DNA from: Imbricaverruca yamaguchii
Taxonomy: Eukaryota; Arthropoda; Thecostraca; Neoverrucidae
Direction of reading: 5' to 3'
NCBI GenBank assembly: GCA_034440575.1
Contig: JAOTOL010001615.1
Coordinates: 521,501-585,500, forward strand
DNA: 64,000 bases
In this document: positions 12,530-22,945 of the stretch, one piece after another
Layout: every line of letters begins with the position of its first letter
How positions within the stretch are numbered: the stretch's first letter is position 1
Position numbers and translations under genes: made by a program
The notes under the pieces: model-generated
Database searches by the model: none
Told to the model about the DNA's origin: nothing
The model's input: only the letters and a program-made list of their open reading frames with translations

Positions 12530-13138
12530 AACACACGCAAGCGACAACTACTACTGTCAACACACAGGCTGTCAACAACTGCTGCACAAGGATCTGCACA
12601 CAGGGTTGTCAACAACTATTCCCCCCTCAGACTGTCAACACACCGCTACACACAGACTGTCAACACACCGCTACACACAGACTGTCAACACACCGCTACA
12701 CACAGGCTGTCAACACACCGCTACACACAGGCTGTCAACACACCGCTACACACAGCTTAACACACCGCTCAGACTGTCCACACCGCACAGACTAACACAC
12801 ACAGACTGTCACACACCGCTACACACAGACTGTCAACACACCGCTACAAAACAACCGCTACACACAGACTGTCAACACACCGCTACACACAGACTGTAAC
12901 ATAACAGACTGTCAACACACCGCTACACACAGGCTGTCAACACACCGCTACACACAGGCTGTCAACACACCGCTACACACAGACTGTCAACACACCGCTA
13001 CACACAGGCTGTCAACACACCGCTACACACAGGCTGTCAACACACCGCTACACACAGACTGTCAACACACCGCTACACACAGACTGTCAACACACCGCTA
13101 CACACAAGCTGTTAACACACCGCTACACACAGTCTGCC
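12530..13138. repeat. Minisatellite, 25-bp unit, about 22 copies with a damaged middle
   Basis: The unit contains CTGTCAACACACCGCTACAC then ACAGA/ACAGG. Diverged starter copies begin near 12,465-12,600. Between about 12,755 and 12,910 several units have lost 3-10 bases, while units on both sides are almost perfect. Confidence 0.95.
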
Positions 13139-13267
13139 GAAGCAATCGGAGCGGGTCAGGTCGGAAAGCAGGCGAATCAACAGGGCGACGTGGAGACCGA
13201 ACGGCAGGTCCGGCGCCGCGGCAGTCGTCCCACGTCCACGGCCTTCTCCTGGCGGCAGCGGGCTGCA

Positions 13268-13866
13268 GGACTGATGCTACAGGTGTGTATGACTGACGTA
13301 GCAGGTGTACAGGACTGATGATACAGATGTGTATGATTGACGCTACAGGTGTTTAAGACTGATACAGCAGGTGCGCAGGACCGACGCAGCAGGTGCGCAG
13401 GACCGACGCAGCAGGTGTGTAGGACTGACGCAGCAGGTGTGTAGGACTGACGCTACAGGTGTGTAGGACTGACGCAGCAGGTGTGTAGGACTGACGCTAC
13501 AGGTGTGTAGGACTGACGCAGCAGGTGTGTAGGACTGACGCTACAGGTGTGTAGGACTGATACAGCAGGTGTGTAGGACTGACGCAGCAGGTGTGTAGGA
13601 CTGACGCTACAGGTGCGCAGGACCGACGCAGCAGGTGTGTAGGACTGACGCAGCAGGTGTGTAGGACTGACGCTACAGGTGTGTAGGACTGATACAGCAG
13701 GTGTGTAGGACTGATACAGCAGGTGTGTATGACTGACGCAGCATGTGTGTAGGACTGATACAGCAGGTGTGTAGGACTGACGCAGCAGGTGTGTAGGACT
13801 GACGCTACAGGTGTGTAGGACTGATACAGCAGGTGTGTAGGACTGACGCAGCAGGTGTGTAGGACC
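13268..13866. repeat. Minisatellite, 22-bp unit, about 27 copies
   Basis: The unit has GACGCAGCAGGTGTGTAGGA then CT. Variants are GACGCTACAGG, GATACAGCAGG and a CGCAGGACC form. The interspersed variants suggest short higher-order groupings. Confidence 0.97.
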
Positions 13867-15839
13867 GACGCACCGTCGCACGTCGTCGTCGCGGCGCCGA
13901 TCGGAGTCGGACATGACGTGCCGACTCGAGAACGCCTGCGGCACGTGACGGGTCGACTCGGCCACCACCGCCGCACCGGTCCGGCGGGCCGGCACGTGAC
14001 CGGCCGCGAGCCGCCTGTCTCGGGGCCGGCACGGGCGCAGGAAACGCGCGCACGCCGGCTGCAACAGGTGTACCTCGGAGCCGCCCAGCTGTGGCTGGTC
14101 ACGCACTGACGCCGACGTCGAGCCCCCCCCCCACCCGTGGCCCCCCGTGACCGCAGGTGACCTCGCGCTCCTTTCTGGCGAAACTAGATCGCATTCGAAG
14201 GCGTGGGCACCGGCTGTTCCGGGCTAGTTTCCCCGCTGCCCACAAGACATGAACGATGGGACTGATAATTCAATAATGCACCGCACGTGGAGGCTCAAAG
14301 GCGCCGACCGGAGAAGCCGGGGAGAAGATAGCAAGCCAGCCTGGTCTAATCTTACTGCTGCCACATGCAACGAGCACTGGCTGTTTGCACAGCGACGGCC
14401 CCAATTGCGGACATACCGGGGTGTGCGGCTCACTTAAAATAGCCGGAACGACATGCAACCATGCAGTTCGTGTTCCCTTAAAAAGTTTATTGATCAGCCT
14501 GCGGCTGCCTAATATTCCCCTTTCACCCTATTGTTCAGGCTCCTGAGTGTTGGTGATTAGCAATTAAGATGTCATGCCTTTTGTGCGAAAGCAAAATACG
14601 GGAGTGAAAATGGAAAATGAGAATAACTCATGTGCTTCATGTTACAACCCTCGAGAGCAATGAGTGTCATAAAAACTGACGCTGTTCAAGGAAATGTTCA
14701 CCCACCATATCGTTGGAGACATCAGGATTTAAGGGCAATTCATTGTTCGATACACACTTCAAGGCTGCGCTGTGAATGCGTTGTGATTCGTGATTTTGAA
14801 TCAAAATCGTAGCTCTTTTTTCAAAAGCAATAAAACACTAATCGGCACAGGGTAAAGGGCAAAGTACGATAAGCGTGTCCAAAGCAACCGGGATCAATAT
14901 CTTGAATTAGCTTATCCAAGCTGGAGATGCGACCGCGATGCGAGTGGACGCGTTAGACAGCAACACCCCTCTTAATATTTCGATGCCCTTGTCGTGTATA
15001 GGCACATACGAACTCATACCACGCTACTCAAAACGGAGTCGGTGTTTGGTGGTGAAAATTGGTGTTAACAGTGACAACGAACCAACAAACAAAACTGCAG
15101 TTTTGTTTGCTGTTTGTTTGTTCAAACACATGTTCTTCAAATATGATTGGAAGCTCCAAAATTGACCCGAGTGCTTCTCCGGGCCGGCCGAGAGCCTCAC
15201 GCGGCCGTGGCTGTGGTATACTGACGGCGCGGGAGATTACGGTCTGCCGACAGTACTGTTATGCTGCCAGCCCATCGCCAGCTGTTGTTACCATACCAGT
15301 CGACAGCTGATGATGTAGTACGAGATCGAGTCCGCCTCAATTTGTAGCCAATTCGAAAGCTTACAGCAACAAGTAATTAATGAAGTTAAAGACTGGTATA
15401 TCCTCGTGATGGGTTCGGTGTCAGCATCGCGTTGTTCTTCATTGCTCCCACTTCTCTCCCTCTTTTTCAGTCTCTCTGTCCCTCTCTCCTCCCCTCTCTT
15501 TCTCTTTTTCTCTATTACTTTCTCTCTCTCTCTCTGTATCTCGTCCTCTCCCTCTCTCTCCGCATCCATCTGGAATAGTGGAATATGCTGCATTTATGTA
15601 TTCAGCGTGGTACAAACCGACGCCGAATAACTCTCAGAAAAGATGTTGTTTGGTCAAAGTGGGTCATTTAGAAATGTGGGCACTTGAGGGAATGTTCAGA
15701 GGTTAACGTTTCCTGCAGAGCAGGCCAGCTCTGGCCCGCTCCATAATACGCGAATGGTTCCCATTGTTGCACCTACAAACTGAGATGTGCTTATCTGCAC
15801 ACCGCTTTGGGATCTAGACACCGGCAGAGTCAGGAGGTG
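13867..15839. other. Unique sequence, GC-rich at left, AT-rich later
   Basis: 13,867-14,160 is CpG-rich, with an ACGTGCCG / CGGCACGT inverted pair at about 13,916 and 13,939. The rest is ordinary intergenic-looking sequence with a CT-rich patch at 15,440-15,560. No gene recognised. Confidence 0.4.
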
Positions 15840-16660
15840 GCTCTCCTGCTTCGGTGCGCCATTTTCGCTCCGACCCAGAGCACTCCGTGTCGTGTGCGAC
15901 CGCCGGGTATCCAAAGTCGTGCGCGAGCGTGCTGGGCGGAGCCGCTCGGCAGCTGGACACTGCACGAGGCGACTGACCGCGCTGCGACAGGCCGTGCCCG
16001 CCGCCGCCGGCGGAGACAGAGCAGAGTGGGTGGGTGCAGGCGGGGCCACTGTCCGACTGCTCACTCTGCAGCGGGAGCGCAGAGAGCGCCGCTCGCCGCG
16101 TGTCGCTCGCAGGACGAGCTACACGCGATCGGAGGACGCGCGCGCACCGCCCATGTCGACGGCCGCCGACGGCGCGCCGCCGGGCGCGGTCGCCGGGTCC
16201 GCCGAACACCGGTCCGGTCCGCACCGCACTGCACTCGTTGTTTGGCCGCGACATCTCGGTGCAGCGTAAACAGACGGCCGGCGCGGCGCACGACAGCGAC
16301 GCGTCCGGCGGCGGTGCGGCGAAACTCCGGCCGGAATGGCATTCCGCACGGTCGTGGCGGCCGTCACGGCGCCAGTCGCCGAGCCGCCACGTGACGTCAC
16401 GAGACGGCACCAGCTGGTGGGGGGTGGACGTCGCGCGCCCTGTCGGCCACTGCCGGGTAGGTACAGGTACAGGACAGGACAAGACAGGTACACGCGCCGC
16501 CCCGGTGACGACGACGACACGGCGCGCCCGCCCGGCGGCCCCCTGTCGCCCATCTCGATGGCAGCCGCAACGCCGCGAGTCGTCGGCGAAATTCCGACAC
16601 CAGTTTCCGGTGGGTTGACATGTCGCACGGCGGTTGTCGCCTAGCAACCGACTCTGCGCA
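15840..16660. promoter_or_regulatory. CpG-island-like block with CRE and X-box motifs
   Basis: About 800 bp of strongly CpG-rich single-copy-looking sequence. It contains TGACGTCA at 16,392-16,399 and, near its right edge, a perfect RFX-type X-box at 16,636-16,648. Long frames on both strands here (for example 15,814-16,647 minus) are compositional. It may be the promoter or first-exon region of an unseen gene; direction is unknown. Confidence 0.35.
16636..16648. promoter_or_regulatory. Consensus X-box (RFX site)
   Basis: GTCGCCTAGCAAC fits GTNRCC-N-RGYAAC exactly with a 1-base spacer. RFX factors bind such sites upstream of ciliary genes in animals. About 0.5 matches are expected by chance in 64 kb, so the CpG-block context carries most of the weight. 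Confidence 0.35.
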
Positions 16661-16860
16661 CGGAAGTCAGCTGCGGCGCCGTGACGTTTACTTTACCGGT
16701 CGACTGGTGGCGCCACTGGTGCGCTAGGCTCTCAAATGTCCCACGTACCCAACACGAATTCCGTGCGGTTCGCCCCCATCGCGACCGCCATTCATACGGC
16801 TAGATAGCCATGCAACTTCCGGCTGTGAGGAGAACAGGCGGGCTCGCGGAACCTGACATC

Positions 16861-16935
16861 GTGTCTTAGTGGCAAAGCTGGATATCTTGCAACAGGCCAA
16901 GGGGTGAGGTCCGGTTCAAACATTTTCAGATTGAG
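16861..16935 (+). mobile_element. tRNA-derived SINE-like head, family 2
   Basis: TAGTGGCAAAGCTGG resembles a pol III A box region. CCGGTTCAAAC about 50 bases downstream fits a B box (GGTTCAANNC), with CTTGCAACAGGCCAAG as an anticodon-arm-like segment between. Pairing is too poor for a functional tRNA, so I read it as an old SINE head or tRNA relic. Confidence 0.45.
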
Positions 16936-17082
16936 GAGGACAAATGGCAAATGAACGCAGTATGTCAAACCAGGGTCTCCGCATCACGGGAGGTGGCACG
17001 TGCTGTACGGATCAGTGATGACCCCTCCCCCGGCCCGAGGACGCCTCGTGACGTATCCTGAGAGTCGCTGGTGGTCGGACCG

Positions 17083-17318
17083 ACTACCGGACCAGTGACC
17101 ACCAGATCAGTGACAATCGGACCGGTGACTACCGAACCAGTGACTATCGGACTAGAGACTACCGAAACAGTGACTGCCCGACCATTGACCACCAAACAAG
17201 TGACTACCGGACCAGTGGCTACTGGACCGGTGACCATCGGACCAGTGACCACCGGACCGGTGACCACTGGACCAGTGAGCACCAGACCAGTGACTACCAG
17301 ACCAGTGACTCCGTGTGC
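17083..17318. repeat. Minisatellite, 15-bp unit, about 15 copies
   Basis: GTGACTACCGGACCA-type units with many single-base variants; an older array than its neighbours. Confidence 0.93.
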
Positions 17319-17445
17319 CTAGTGATCAGTCCAGTGCGCTAGGTCGCGCCATTATCCTGACTAGTGGGATGATTGGGCTGCAGTGATTTACCTGCAGGAA
17401 GCTTGTTTGTATCGGACACTCCCAACTGGCCGTAATTACTTTGAG

Positions 17446-17990
17446 TTGACAATTACTCCGGTGACAGCCCACAGTTGACAATTAGGCCGGTGACGGCTCA
17501 CAGTTGACAGGCCGGTGACGGCTCACAGTTGACAGGCCGGTGACAGCTCACAGTTGACAGTTAGACCGGTAACAGCTCACAGTTGACAGTTAGACCGGTG
17601 ACAGCTCACAGTTGACAGTTAGACCGGTAACAGTTCACAGTCGACAGTTAGAGCGGTAACAGTTCACAGTTGACGGTTAGACCGGTAACAGTTCACAGTT
17701 GACGGTTAGACCGGTAACAGTTCACAGTCGACAGTTAGAGCGGTAACAGTTCACAGTTGACGGTTAGACCGGTAACAGTTCACAGTTGACGGTTAGACCG
17801 GTAATAGTTCACAGTTGACGGTTAGACCGGTAACAGTTCACAGTTGACAGTTATTTCGGTGATATCTCCAAGTTGACAGATAGCCCGGTGACAGCTCCCA
17901 GTCAACAGTTAGCCCAGTGACGGTTTGCAGTTGGCATATAGCTAGGTGACGGCTTGCAGTTGGCAGATAGCTCGGTGCACACTGTGTGCT
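17446..17990. repeat. Minisatellite, 29-bp unit, about 18 copies
   Basis: Units run ACAGTTGACGGTTAGACCGG then TAACAGTTC. The left copies (17,446-17,570) are shorter or deleted, and the right copies (17,840-17,990) are strongly diverged. Homogenisation is highest in the middle. Confidence 0.95.
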
Positions 17991-18984
17991 GAGCCAGGTT
18001 GAGTCTCCTGGTCCTGTCGTCATTATCAAGACCAGTAGCCCATCGAATGATCCGCTTCATCTCACTGTGGCTGGCTCCAGTCTCTCAGGTTTGGTCATTG
18101 GTGTTAAGGTTGAAGTCTCTCCGACCAGCCCTGGCCATTTCGAGACTATAACATGAATACCGGAAATAGGGGCAAAAAGGAAGATGACAGCTTACTTGGA
18201 AAGAAATGCAACTAGTCCTAGAGTTACAGCTACACGAAAAGAATGCGACAGCTGCCATCCAAGCTTGAAGTTTAATGTCTAAAGTGCCATTCACATTACA
18301 AAATCGACTGCACATAGTAGTATTTTATGCAATGCATCAATGTGATGCCGTTTACGCACAAGTGAGAACAGGAACATTGCCCTTCGCCACTACCCGTAAC
18401 CCAAGGCTTCACAATGACCTCTTGGGGAAATGACTGTGCTTTCTCCCTCACCAACCCGAACTTTATCGGATGTTTCCAATTAGCTGCTACTGCTTCATTC
18501 AGGCCAGCTGCGCCGCGACAAATGGCCGCAGTATAACCAGTCCGACTATGAGTGGTTACCACTAGTGATTGATGCAACACTACATTAGACGCATGTCGAT
18601 TTATAATTTGTTTGCATGTTTAGAAATAATAATTTGTGATTTTTCTCAACATGAAAAATTTCACTTTTAAAAACAAATAATTAGCCCTTTTACATGCAAA
18701 GAACTAGCTTTGCACACCATGCATAATGCATCTGGAAAGCCGTACTACCCACACAAGCAGCCCCAGACAGGCAAGCTGAGGGCGGCGCGATCCACCGTCT
18801 CCGATGCTGCGCGGCCCGGTCTTGTACATACCACCACAGCGGCAGCGTGAAGTAGGGCGAGAAGACCCCCCTCCACCCCCCTGGCCGTACCGAGTCCACG
18901 CCTGATCTCCGCGGTCCGCGGTGCCGAGACAGTCCAGGTTGTCGGCGGCTCGGCGAGAGGGCCGGCCGGTGCTGCCCTGCCTGC
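17991..18984. other. Unique sequence, nothing recognised
   Basis: Ordinary sequence, AT-rich at 18,590-18,710. No domain in the open frames. Confidence 0.4.
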
Positions 18985-19622
18985 AGTGCTCTGTCGGCGG
19001 TGGGCGGTGCCCTGCCGGCGGTGGGCGGTGCCCTGCTGGCGGTGGACGGTGCCCTGCTGGCGGTGGGCGGTGCCCTACTGGCGGTGCCCTGTCGGCGGTG
19101 CCCTGCTGGCGGTGGGCGGTGCCCTGCTGGCGGTACCCTGCTGGCGGTGACCTGCCGGCGGTGCCCCGCTGGCGGTGCCCTGCTGTCGGTGCCTCGCTGG
19201 CGGTGCCCCGCTGGCGGTGCCCCGCTGGCGGTGCCCCGCTGGCGGTGCCCCGCTGGCGGTGCCCTGCTGGCGGTGGGCGGTGCTCCGCTGGCGGTGCCCC
19301 GCTGGCGGTGCCCCGCTGGCGGTGCCCCGCTGGCGGTGCCCTGCTGGCGGTGGGCGGTGCTCCGCTGGCGGTGCCCCGCTGGCGGTGCCCCGCTGGCGGT
19401 GCCCTGCTGGCGGTGCCCTGTCGGCGGTAGGCGGTGCCCTGCCGGCGGTACCCCGCTGGCGGTGCCCCGCTGGCGGTGCCCCGCTGGCGGTGCCCCGCTG
19501 GCGGTGCCCCGCTGGCGGTGCCCCGCTGGCGGTGCCCCGCTGGCGGTGCCCCGCTGGCGGTGCCCCGCTGGCGGTGCCCCGCTGGCGGTGCCACGCTGGC
19601 GGTGCCCCGCTGGCGGTGCTCG
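18985..19622. repeat. GC-rich minisatellite, 14-bp unit, about 42 copies
   Basis: The unit is CTGGCGGTGCCCCG with CCTG and GGGCGGTG variants. 14 x 3 = 42 bp, so every frame becomes a 14-residue repeat. Frames of over 300 codons are open on the minus strand. Right-hand units (19,440-19,600) are nearly perfect; left-hand ones vary in length. Confidence 0.97.
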
Positions 19623-19736
19623 TGCGGCGGGCCGGCACGCGGCCGCCAGTTCCGTACACACGACACCCGCCGATTGATGCGCAGATACGCGCGCAACAAG
19701 ACGGATTGCTCCGGTCTGGGGCAGAGTGACCGGGGA

Positions 19737-19802
19737 AGCAGCCGGGCAGAGCAGCCGGGCAGAGCAGCCGGGCAGAGCAGCCGGGCAGAGCAGCCGGGCA
19801 GA
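19737..19802. repeat. 13-bp tandem repeat, 5 copies
   Basis: GCCGGGCAGAGCA repeated perfectly. Confidence 0.95.
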
Positions 19803-19990
19803 AGGGCTCTGGGTCGGGTATCAGTATGCACGTAAATGGGCGTGTAAATATACCGACGAAAAACACACTGATCTGATTCTGTCGGCTTCCAGTGCCAGTT
19901 TGAGGCATGATGGAGGTGGGCGTGGTCCGAGCCGGCTGGGAGCGATCGCCGGCCTCTTGAGAGCGTGTGGCGTTCGCCGGTGTCGGTAAG

Positions 19991-20834
19991 AAATACCTGT
20001 GTCGGTCAGACGCTGGTGCCGGTCAGACGCTGGTGCCGGTCAGACGCTGGTACTGGTCAGACGCTGGTGCCGGTCAGACGCTGGTACTGGTCAGACGCCG
20101 GTGTCGGTCAGACGCTGGTACTGGTCAGACGCCGGTGCCGGTCAGACGCTGGTGCCGGTCAGACGCTGGTGCCGGTCAGACGCTGGTGCCGGTCAGACGC
20201 TGGTGCCGGTCAGACGCTGGTGCCGGTCAGACGCTGGTACTGGTCAGACGCTGGTACTGGTCAGACGCTGGTGCCGGTCAGACGCTGGTGCCGGTCAGAC
20301 GCTGGTACTGGTCAGACGCCGGTGTCGGTCAGACGCTGGTACCGGTCAGACGCTGGTACTGGTCAGACGCTGGTGTCGGTCAGACGCTGGTACCGGTCGG
20401 ACGCTGGTACTGGTCAGACGCTGGTACCGGTCAGACGCTGGTACTGGCCAGACGCTGGTACTGGTCAGACGCCGGTGCCGGTCAGACGCTGGTACTGGCC
20501 AGACGCTGGTACTGGTCAGACGCTGGTGCCGGTCAGACGCTGGTACTGGTCAGACGCTGGTACTGGCCAGACGCTGGTGCCGGTCAGACGCTGGTACTGG
20601 TCAGACGCTGGTGTCGGTCAGACGCTGGTACTGGTCAGACGCCGGTGCGGGTCAGACGCTGGTACTGGTCAGACGCTGGTGCCGGTCAGACGCTGGTACT
20701 GGTCAGACGCTGGTGCCGGTCAGACGCCGGTGCGGGTCAGACGCTGGTACTGGTCAGACGCTGGTACTGGCCAGACGCTGGTGCCGGTCAGACGCTGGTG
20801 CCGGTCAGACGCTGGTGCCGGTCAGACGTCTATA
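19991..20834. repeat. Minisatellite, 17-bp unit, about 50 copies
   Basis: The unit is GGTCAGACGCTGGTGCC with variants GGTACTG, CCGGTGTCG and GGCCAGACG. Variants recur in ordered groups, so multi-unit duplication shaped the array. 17 is not a multiple of three, yet all three plus-strand frames stay open for over 300 codons. Confidence 0.98.
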
Positions 20835-21055
20835 CCGGTCGGAGCGTCCCGGACAGCCGACAATTGGCCGCGGCAGGGGTGAGGAGAGATTCGACCGCGT
20901 CCTGCTGCACACGTCCAGGGCCATTCATGTGCTGCTTTACGACCCGCATCGCATCGTATCTCGGGATATAGCCGTCGGTGCCGTATCGCCGCAGCCGATC
21001 CGTGAACCCGATTGCGTAAGAACTGAACAAGTTCCAAGTGCAAGCTGGTGCCAGT

Positions 21056-21722
21056 AGATGGAGATCGCAAGGTGCAGCAGAGCTTAAGGGATGCAGATCA
21101 CGAGGTGTGGCGGAGCTGAAGGGATACACGTAACGAGGTGTGGAGGAGCTGAAGGGATGCACGTCACGAGGTGTGGCGGAGCTGAAGGGATACACGTCAC
21201 GAGGCGTGACGGAGTTGGAGGGATAAAGATCACGAGGCGTGGCGATAAGGATCACGAGGCGTGGTAGGGCTGAAGGGATAATGATCTTCAGGCCCTGGTG
21301 GAGCGGGAGAGATGCAGATCACCAGGCGTGACGGAGCTGGAGAGATATGGATCATGAGGCGTGGCGGATTTGGAGCGACAAGAGTCGTGAGGCGTGGCAG
21401 AGCTGGAGGGATACAGATCACCAGGTGTGGCGATATTGGGGGCCTTGAGGTCTTGCGTGTGACAAAACTAGGTTGGTAAAACTATCGAGCCGTAGCAGAG
21501 CTGGAGGGATGGAAACACTGGGGCGAGCCGAGCTGGAGGGATGAAGGCATCGGGCCGTGGCAGAGCTGGGAGATAAGGATCGCTAGGCGTGGCGTAGCTG
21601 GGAGATAAGGATCGCCAGGCCTGAAGATATTGGGGACTTGAGGCATCGCGTGTGGCAACGCTAGATTGGTGGAATTATCGGACCGTTGTATAGCTGGAGG
21701 GATGGGAGTACTGTGAGGAGTC
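21056..21722. repeat. Diverged 33-bp array plus a spaced 100-bp duplication
   Basis: 21,056-21,425 holds about 11 units with cores ATCACGAGGCGTGGCGGA and GCTGAAGGGAT. Beyond it, about 21,428-21,530 and 21,622-21,722 are diverged copies of each other (GATATTGGGG, TTGAGG, GCGTGTG, GAGCTGGAGGGATGG words). They sit about 193 bp apart with further array-like sequence between. Confidence 0.85.
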
Positions 21723-22077
21723 GGCGCCGGGTGGATGAGGCCACGATACAGCCGCGTTGTCGCAGCACCCAACAGGAGGTCGGTACTGCTGGAGCGCGAC
21801 CCGAGTACGTCTGGCGGCGGCGGCCGACACAAAAAGCGGCGCGCCGCTCGGCTGCACTCCGCGGAAGACGTGCAACTGTCGAACAGCGTCCGTGCAGGGC
21901 GGCGCCGTAAACACGCCGGCCGAGAGCGCGCTGCAGTCGGCGCGCGGCCAGCTCTGTCCACCGCCGACGACGCGGCTCGTCCGAAGGTCGGCCGACGGGA
22001 GACGCGCGTGTCGGCCGTCAGACGACAACTGGCGGCCGCCTCGCCTGCCTGCCGGCGGCGGCCGGGGTGGCGACCAC
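21723..22077. other. GC-rich spacer
   Basis: CpG-rich non-tandem sequence between two arrays; no gene recognised. Confidence 0.5.
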
Positions 22078-22655
22078 AGGGCTGGCTGTAGCCGAGCACA
22101 GGGCTGGCTGTGACCGACCACAGGGCTGGCTGTGACCGACCACAGGGCTGGCTGTGGCCGACCACAGGGCTGGCTGGGACAGAGCCTGCTGTAGCCGGCC
22201 ACAGGGCTGGCTGTGGCCGACCGCTGGGCTGGCTGTGACCGAGCCTGCTGTAGCCAAACACAGGGCTGGCTGTGGCCGACCACAGGGCTGGCTGTGACCG
22301 AGCCTGCTGTGGCCGACCACTGGGCTGGCTGTGGCCGAGCCTCCTGTAGCCGAGCACAGGGCTGGCTGTGACCGACCACAGGGCTGGCTGTGACCGACCA
22401 CAGGGCTGGCTGTGACCGACCACTGGGCTGGCTATGACCGAGCCTGCTGTAGCCGAGCACAGGGCTGGCTGTGACCGAGCCTGATTTGACTGAGCCTGCT
22501 GTAGCCGAGCATAGGGCTGGCTGTGGCCGACCACTGGGCTGGCTGTGGCCGAGCCTGACTTGACTGAGCCTGCTGTAGCCGAGCACAGAGCTGGCTGTGG
22601 CCGACTACTGGGCTGGCTGTGACCGAGTCTGCTGTGGCTGAGCTTGTTGTTACCG
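22078..22655. repeat. Minisatellite, 22-bp unit with interspersed half-units, about 25 copies
   Basis: Units of CTGGCTGTGACCGACCACAG plus GG alternate with GAGCCTGCTGTAGCC-type partial units in an irregular order. Confidence 0.95.
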
Positions 22656-22945
22656 AGCGCCCAGAGCCTGGTGCCGAGTTTACTGTTTCCGATCGCCCAG
22701 TGCGGAGTCTGCTGTAACCGAGCGCCCAGCGTCCAATATAGGGTCTGCTGTAACCGAGCGCCCAGCACCCGGTGCCGAGTCTGCTGTTGCCGAGCGCACA
22801 GCACCCGGTGTGGGCCCTGCTGTTGCCTAGCGTCCAGCGCCCAGTGTAGGGTCTGTTGTTCCCGAGCGGCCAGCGCCCGGTGTGGGGTCTGTTGTTGCCG
22901 AGCGCCAGCGCCCAGTGTAGGGTCTGTTGCCGAGCGGCCAGCGTC
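22656..22945. repeat. Minisatellite, 36-bp unit, 8 copies
   Basis: Units start GTCTGCTGTAACCGAGCGCC and continue CAGCGCCCGGTGTAGG. It directly abuts the 22-bp array and shares the word CTGCTGTAGCCGAGC with it, so the two may have a common origin. Confidence 0.9.

Noticed and set aside
15807..16647. Long R/A/P-rich frames in the GC block (up to 277 codons)
   Set aside because: Overlapping frames on both strands are open because stop codons are rare in this composition.
18690..19908. G-H-R-Q and C-P-A-G-G repeat proteins of 300-375 codons
   Set aside because: All three minus-strand frames and two plus-strand frames are open because of the 14-bp GC-rich unit.
19965..21057. Three overlapping 300-350-codon plus-strand frames (R-R-W-Y-W-S-D-A-G-T-G type)
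   Set aside because: The same peptide appears in all three frames, which only a 17-bp repeat can produce.
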